A DNA stretch of 10,862 nucleotides from Phycisphaerales bacterium UBA7708 (GTDB lineage: Bacteria; Planctomycetota; Phycisphaerae; Sedimentisphaerales; Anaerohalosphaeraceae). The DNA lies in NCBI GenBank assembly GCA_002482415.1, contig DLFY01000065.1, positions 1 to 10,862 of the forward strand. The letters run 5' to 3'. Below are positions 6,795-10,862 of the stretch, one piece after another. The notes beneath the pieces are model-generated. The model had not been told where the DNA came from. It made no database searches and saw nothing but the letters and a program-made list of their open reading frames with translations. Each line of letters starts with the position of its first letter. Positions within the stretch are counted from its first letter, which is position 1. A program made the position numbers and the translations under genes.

Positions 6795-8885
6795 ATGAGT
6801 CATTATATTGTACTTGTCAAACAGGTGCCCGATGTATCGCAGATTACGGATAATGCATTCGACCCGAAAACGGGCAACCTCATCCGGACCAAGCTGCCCA
6901 GCGTCATCAACGAGCTGGATGCCCAGGCACTGGCGTTCGCCAATCACATGAAAAATATCTCCGGCGACGATCGGGCCAAAGTCATTGCCCTGACCATGGG
7001 GCCTCCAATGGCCGCCGACGTTCTGCGATACAGCCTGAGCCGCTGCTGCGACTCGGCAGTCCTGCTGACCGACCGGGCTTTGGGCGGTGCCGATACCTGG
7101 GCCACGGCCAATCCGCTGGCCTTTGCCGCTCGGAAAATCGTCAGCGAAATGTTCAGCGGCAGCGACGATTACTTCATCGTTGCCGGCATGCAGTCCGTCG
7201 ATGGCGACACCGCCCAGGTACCCGCCCAGATGGCCGAAGAAATGAATATCCCCTGTATTCCGTATGCCACCGATGCGGAGTTCAAAGACGGCCAATTCGT
7301 ATTCACCCGCATCATCAGCGGCGGCAGCCAGGTCCTGCGAACCCGCAGCAAACCCTGCATCATCACCGTCGCCAAATACGAATACCCGCTGTTTGCCACG
7401 TTTTCCGGAACCCGCCGAGCCAATCAATTCAAGCTCATCCAGTGGGGCGCCGACGATGTCAAGGCAACCGCTCTGGGTGTTGCCGGCTCCAAGACCCGCG
7501 TGATTCGCGTCTTCCCGCCCGGCAAAACCACCCGTAAATGCCAGCAGGTCAATACCGCAGCCGAGCTGGCCGCCATTCTCAAAGAAAAACTCAGCACCGC
7601 AGGTAACGGTCAGAAGTCCGGCAGCGGCAAAGCCAGGACCTACACCCTGCCCTCGCTCCGCTCGTATGTCTTCGACCGTTCATTTGAAGGCACCGAAAAA
7701 GAAAGCGAAGACTTCATCGTCCTGGCCGCCCGTCTCAAAGAACTGGGCATCAAAGAATCGTCCCAGATTGACGAGGCCATGAAAGATAAGATTCTGGACA
7801 GCAAAGACGTCCATTTCCATAAAAAAGCCCTCGAAGACATGCTGGAAGGCTATAAACACACCCAGACCACCTACACCGGCGACGTCTGGGTTATGGCCGA
7901 GCTCGAACACGGCCAGATTCACCCGGCCACCTTCGAACTGACCGGCAAGGCCCGCGAACTGGCCGACAGCCTTAACGTCCGCTGCGGCGTCATCCTGGCC
8001 GGCCATCAGGTCAAGCCAATGGCCCAGGAACTCATCGCCGCCGGCGCCGATGATGTCTATCTGATTGAAAACCCCCTACTGGCCGAGTTTGACCCGTTCA
8101 GCTATCGCAAGGCCGTCTCGGACGTTATCCAGAAATACAAGCCCCAGATCGTCCTGTATGGTGCAACCCCCGCCGGGCGCGTTCTGGCCCCGATGGTCTC
8201 GTACCGTGTCGGCTGCGGCCTGACCGCTGACTGCACCGGCCTCGATATCCGCGACAGTTCCCGCAAGGGACAAATCGCCGTCCTGATGCAGACCCGTCCA
8301 GCCCTCGGCGGCAACGTCATGGCCACCATCTGCACCAAAGATTCCGCCTGCCAGATGGCCACTGCCCGTCCCGGCGTCATGCAGCGTCTGCCCGCAAATC
8401 CCAAACGGACCGGCAAGATCATCGACCACCCCGTCACCCTGACCGAAAAAGACTTGAGTCTCGATATTATTCGTACCGAACAGGGCCACGGTAAGGTCAA
8501 TTTTGAAAGTGATATTATCATCAGCGGCGGCAAAGGCATGCAGAACCGCGATAACTACGACAGCCTGCTGGACAGCCTCTGCGGCAGCATTAAGGACACT
8601 TTTAACGTAGCCGTAGAAAAGGGCGCTACCCGTACCGCGGTAGAGCAGGGCTTTGCCGAACGTATTCGCCAGGTTGGTCAGACCGGCACCGCCGTCGGCC
8701 CCAAAGTCTATATCGCCATCGGTATCTCCGGCGCCATCCAGCACATGATCGGCGTCGCCAATACCGAAACCATTATCGCCGTCAACACCGACCCGCACGC
8801 TCCCATCTTCAAACAGTGCGACTATTACATCATCGGCGGCGCTGAACAAGTCATTCCTGAACTGGTACAGGCAATCAAAGGATAA
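6795..8885 (+). CDS. Fused electron transfer flavoprotein, beta and alpha subunits in one chain
   Basis: A 696-residue EtfB-EtfA fusion. ETFs collect electrons from flavin dehydrogenases; some bifurcate electrons from NAD(P)H. Residues 1-265 are EtfB: IVLVKQVPD at 5-13 and the nucleotide loop SVDGDTAQV at 134-142. This loop resembles that of EtfBs with flavin or NADH here rather than AMP-only ETFs, by my recollection of the families. Residues about 362-696 are EtfA: TRPALGGNVMATI at 500-512, GATR at 610-613, QVGQTG at 626-631, YIAIGISGAIQH at 639-650 and NTDPHAPIF at 664-672, the alpha FAD site. A linker of about 95 residues (266-360) joins them; it starts Gly/Ser/Lys-rich and becomes helical and charged. 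The ATG has AGGA 6 bases upstream. ETF-QO follows after 3 bases. No frameshift or internal stop is present. Codons are strongly C-ending, suggesting high expression. Confidence 0.95.
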   Translation: MSHYIVLVKQVPDVSQITDNAFDPKTGNLIRTKLPSVINELDAQALAFANHMKNISGDDRAKVIALTMGPPMAADVLRYSLSRCCDSAVLLTDRALGGADTWATANPLAFAARKIVSEMFSGSDDYFIVAGMQSVDGDTAQVPAQMAEEMNIPCIPYATDAEFKDGQFVFTRIISGGSQVLRTRSKPCIITVAKYEYPLFATFSGTRRANQFKLIQWGADDVKATALGVAGSKTRVIRVFPPGKTTRKCQQVNTAAELAAILKEKLSTAGNGQKSGSGKARTYTLPSLRSYVFDRSFEGTEKESEDFIVLAARLKELGIKESSQIDEAMKDKILDSKDVHFHKKALEDMLEGYKHTQTTYTGDVWVMAELEHGQIHPATFELTGKARELADSLNVRCGVILAGHQVKPMAQELIAAGADDVYLIENPLLAEFDPFSYRKAVSDVIQKYKPQIVLYGATPAGRVLAPMVSYRVGCGLTADCTGLDIRDSSRKGQIAVLMQTRPALGGNVMATICTKDSACQMATARPGVMQRLPANPKRTGKIIDHPVTLTEKDLSLDIIRTEQGHGKVNFESDIIISGGKGMQNRDNYDSLLDSLCGSIKDTFNVAVEKGATRTAVEQGFAERIRQVGQTGTAVGPKVYIAIGISGAIQHMIGVANTETIIAVNTDPHAPIFKQCDYYIIGGAEQVIPELVQAIKG

Positions 8886-8888
8886 ATC

Positions 8889-10559
8889 GTGGAAAAGTCA
8901 AATTCATATAACAATGTATCGGTTTTAATCGTCGGCGCAGGTCCAGCCGGGCTGTCCGCCGCTATTACGCTCAAAAAGGCAAAACCCGAGCTGGATGTGG
9001 TTGTCATCGACAAAGCTCAGGCCCCCGGCAACCATAACCTGTCCGGTGCGGTTCTCGAACCTGCCGCTATCGCCAAACTGCTCGACCCCATCGATCCCCA
9101 ATGGGCCGAAAGTGATGCGGCCAAGGCCGTGCTGCTGTCCCGTGTGGACAAAGACGACGTCATGTTCCTGCTGGGTAAGAAAATGGCCTTCGGCATCGAA
9201 TGTGCCATCAAGATGGCCAAGACTTTCAAGCTCGGCTTCGGCCAGATGTCGCACCATAATGACTACATCTGCTCGGTCAGCAAACTAACCGCCTGGCTTT
9301 GCTCCATCGCCCAGAAACTCGGCATCGAAGTTCTGCACGGCTTTGCCGCTCAGGATATTCTCTGGGACAGTGCCTCGCATACCGCCACCGGCGTCAAGCT
9401 CGTCGATCAGGGCCTCGATAAAGAAGGCCACAAGCAGCGAAACTATCTGCCCGGCGAGACCATCCACGCCAGACACATCCTGCTGGCCGAAGGCTGCGAC
9501 GGCCTGCTCAGCGAAACCTTCATTAAAAAAGCCGGCCTTAAACGGCAAGGCAATCAGCTCTATTCCATCGGCGTCAAAGAACTCATCAAAGTCAGCGATG
9601 CACAGTATCAGAAATTCGGCGCCGGCCGTGTTGTCCACGCGATGGGCTATCCCATCTGGACACCGCTGATTGGCCCGGCCATGTTTGGCGGCGGCATCAT
9701 GTATCCCATGGGCGGCAATCATATCGCCGTCGGTATGATCGTCGGGCTGGACTATAAATATTGCGACTTCAACCCGCAGGACGCCCTGACCCTGTTCAAA
9801 GAACACAAGTTCGTCAAGCAGTTCATCGACGGCGGCACCGTTACCGAGGCCGGGGCCAAGATGATTCCCGAAGGCGGCCTGTACGCCCTGCCGCGTGACC
9901 CGGCCACCAACGCCATCGGCCGGTCCAATGTAGCCCTGCTGGGCGACAGTGCGGGCTTTGTAAACATGCTCAAAATCAAAGGCCTGCACAACGCCATTTA
10001 CTCCGGCATGGCCGCCGCCCAGGCGGTTGCCGATAACCTCGACACCCCGCAGGGACTGGCCGGGGCCTATACCCGCCTGCTGGAACAGACCTCCGTCCTC
10101 AAAGAGATGGACTCGGCCAAGAGCTTCCGCCAGACGGTCGCACGCTTTGGCCCGCTCCAGGGGATGCCGCTGTCGGTACTGGGAGGCCTGCTGCCCAAAT
10201 TCCATATTGAGCCGGATTACGCGGAAATGACCGTTGCTAAATATCGGATGAAACCAGAAGTCAAATTCGACAAGGACACCTTCACCGCCGTGGCGGCCAC
10301 CCATCACCGCGAAGAAGAGCCCTGCCACCTGCTGATTCAGAACGAAAACATCGGCATCACCCAGTGCTGGCCGAAGTTCGGGGCCCCCTGCATTACCTTC
10401 TGCCCGGCCGGGGTATATGAAACCGTTCACAAAGAAGTTAAGGCGGCCAATCCGTCCAACTGCCTCCATTGCAAAACCTGCCAGCGCAAGTGTCCCTTCG
10501 ACAATATCCGCTGGACAGTCCCCGAAGGCGCCGGCGGCCCTCGCTACAAAACCATGTAA
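8889..10559 (+). CDS. Electron transfer flavoprotein:quinone oxidoreductase (ETF-QO, FixC-FixX fusion type)
   Basis: A 556-residue membrane-bound flavo-iron-sulfur enzyme that takes electrons from reduced ETF and gives them to quinone. Residues 12-25 hold the FAD dinucleotide motif (GAGPAGLSAA). GDSAGFVNMLKIKG at 352-365 is the second FAD segment. The hydrophobic stretch about 253-275 (GYPIWTPLIGPAMFGGGIMY) matches the membrane-inserting quinone-site region. The C-terminal ferredoxin-like domain has CPAGVY at 505-510 and CLHCKTC at 525-531; Cys505, 525, 528 and 531 align with the [4Fe-4S] ligands of mitochondrial ETF-QO, and VPEGAGGP near the end is a family hallmark. Extra cysteines at 493, 501 and 535 are discussed separately. 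The GTG start has AAAGGA 6 bases upstream, inside the end of the ETF gene, so the two are one operon. FixC and FixX are separate in nitrogen fixers. Confidence 0.95.
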   Translation: MEKSNSYNNVSVLIVGAGPAGLSAAITLKKAKPELDVVVIDKAQAPGNHNLSGAVLEPAAIAKLLDPIDPQWAESDAAKAVLLSRVDKDDVMFLLGKKMAFGIECAIKMAKTFKLGFGQMSHHNDYICSVSKLTAWLCSIAQKLGIEVLHGFAAQDILWDSASHTATGVKLVDQGLDKEGHKQRNYLPGETIHARHILLAEGCDGLLSETFIKKAGLKRQGNQLYSIGVKELIKVSDAQYQKFGAGRVVHAMGYPIWTPLIGPAMFGGGIMYPMGGNHIAVGMIVGLDYKYCDFNPQDALTLFKEHKFVKQFIDGGTVTEAGAKMIPEGGLYALPRDPATNAIGRSNVALLGDSAGFVNMLKIKGLHNAIYSGMAAAQAVADNLDTPQGLAGAYTRLLEQTSVLKEMDSAKSFRQTVARFGPLQGMPLSVLGGLLPKFHIEPDYAEMTVAKYRMKPEVKFDKDTFTAVAATHHREEEPCHLLIQNENIGITQCWPKFGAPCITFCPAGVYETVHKEVKAANPSNCLHCKTCQRKCPFDNIRWTVPEGAGGPRYKTM

Positions 10560-10577
10560 AACCACACGAAATCTCAA

Positions 10578-10593
10578 ATTTGAAATTTCAAAT
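10578..10593. repeat. Perfect 16-base AT-rich palindrome
   Basis: ATTTGAAATTTCAAAT reads identically on both strands, between the ETF-QO stop and the terminator. It sits in a run of alternating TCAAATT and TGAAATT heptads starting at 10574. It may be part of a dispersed intergenic repeat or a protein site; nothing else in the window matches it. Confidence 0.4.
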
Positions 10594-10604
10594 CACCCTA
10601 TACG

Positions 10605-10630
10605 GGCGGACCTGTGTGTCCGCCTTTTTT
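10605..10630 (+). terminator. Intrinsic terminator of the ETF operon
   Basis: GGCGGAC, a 6-base loop (CTGTGT), GTCCGCC, then six T. The perfect 7-bp GC-rich stem starts 45 bases past the ETF-QO stop. It has no T-run in the other direction, so the convergent gene needs its own end signal. Confidence 0.92.
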
Positions 10631-10655
10631 ATTTCAGATACCACTTGCGATTGCC

Positions 10656-10862
10656 TCATTTTCCCCCAATGATTTTAGCCACCTGACCATCATCTGAAAC
10701 TAAAACCTCAAACCATCCGCCATTACCAACAAATCCTTTCAAGCGAAATTTCACCCGCCATCCCGACGGAAAAGTTTCTCTATACTCGATGCGATAATTT
10801 AGCTCGGAACTATATTGCTTCAATGCTTTTAATAAATATCTTTCTGCCTCCGACTCTGAATT
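10656..10862 (-). CDS. Unrecognised protein, C-terminal fragment
   Basis: A leftward reading frame enters from the right edge and ends at TGA (10658-10656), leaving 68 residues with no start in view. The composition looks like real protein: a charged helix (SESEAERYLLKALKQY) followed by alternating beta-like stretches (RIEYRETF, WRVKFRLKGF, GWFEVLVSDD, GQVAKIIGGK). The pattern suggests a small alpha+beta fold ending in beta strands, but I cannot name a family. By hand count its GC content is about 40 percent, well below the ETF genes, so it may have a different origin. It converges on the ETF operon. The stop leaves 25 bases to the terminator. Confidence 0.6.
   Translation of the reverse strand, partial: NSESEAERYLLKALKQYSSELNYRIEYRETFPSGWRVKFRLKGFVGNGGWFEVLVSDDGQVAKIIGGK

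Noticed and set aside
9285..10577. Long leftward open frame (430 codons) opposite ETF-QO.
   Set aside because: ETF-QO motifs on the plus strand are unmistakable; long antisense frames are common in GC-rich genes with C-ending codons.

Overview
The window looks like chromosome from a Gram-negative, probably anaerobic or facultative bacterium. A planctomycete-like (PVC) origin is my best guess. It rests on impressions: a lipid A pathway that uses LpxI instead of LpxH, a bacterial ceramide-glucosyltransferase-like enzyme, a fused ETF, and GC-rich genes separated by AT-rich gaps. No rRNA, tRNA, insertion sequence, integrase or CRISPR array is visible.

Left part (1-4245) is an outer-membrane glycolipid region. 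The C-terminal two thirds of lpxD overlaps lpxI by 8 bases, so successive-pathway lipid A enzymes are translationally coupled. A membrane glycosyltransferase of the ceramide-glucosyltransferase-like type runs convergently. Divergent from it is a gene encoding two complete WaaP/Kdo-kinase-like domains in one chain. Together these could make, glycosylate and phosphorylate a lipid A-core type glycolipid.

Middle part (4231-6400) runs leftward. It holds an unrecognised, probably membrane-tethered coiled-coil protein with its own promoter, and a methyltransferase-type corrinoid protein ending in a clear intrinsic terminator. The coiled-coil gene overlaps the kinase gene tail to tail by 15 bases.

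A roughly 390-base AT-rich divergent spacer (6401-6794) carries promoters in both directions, a leader hairpin in front of the corrinoid gene and a second inverted repeat. Rightward from it runs a two-gene electron-transfer operon: a single-chain EtfB-EtfA fusion and an ETF:quinone oxidoreductase with a C-terminal iron-sulfur domain. It ends in a strong terminator at 10605-10630. This pair should pass electrons from flavin dehydrogenases, or possibly NAD(P)H by bifurcation, to the quinone pool. The corrinoid protein suggests a link to methyl-group or one-carbon metabolism, but no methyltransferase partner is present.

The right edge holds the C-terminal end of an unrecognised, AT-richer leftward gene. 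The most notable points are the tandem sugar-kinase fusion, the EtfB-EtfA fusion with a roughly 95-residue linker, and the divergent corrinoid/ETF arrangement. I see no clear sign of a wholly new defence or mobile system.
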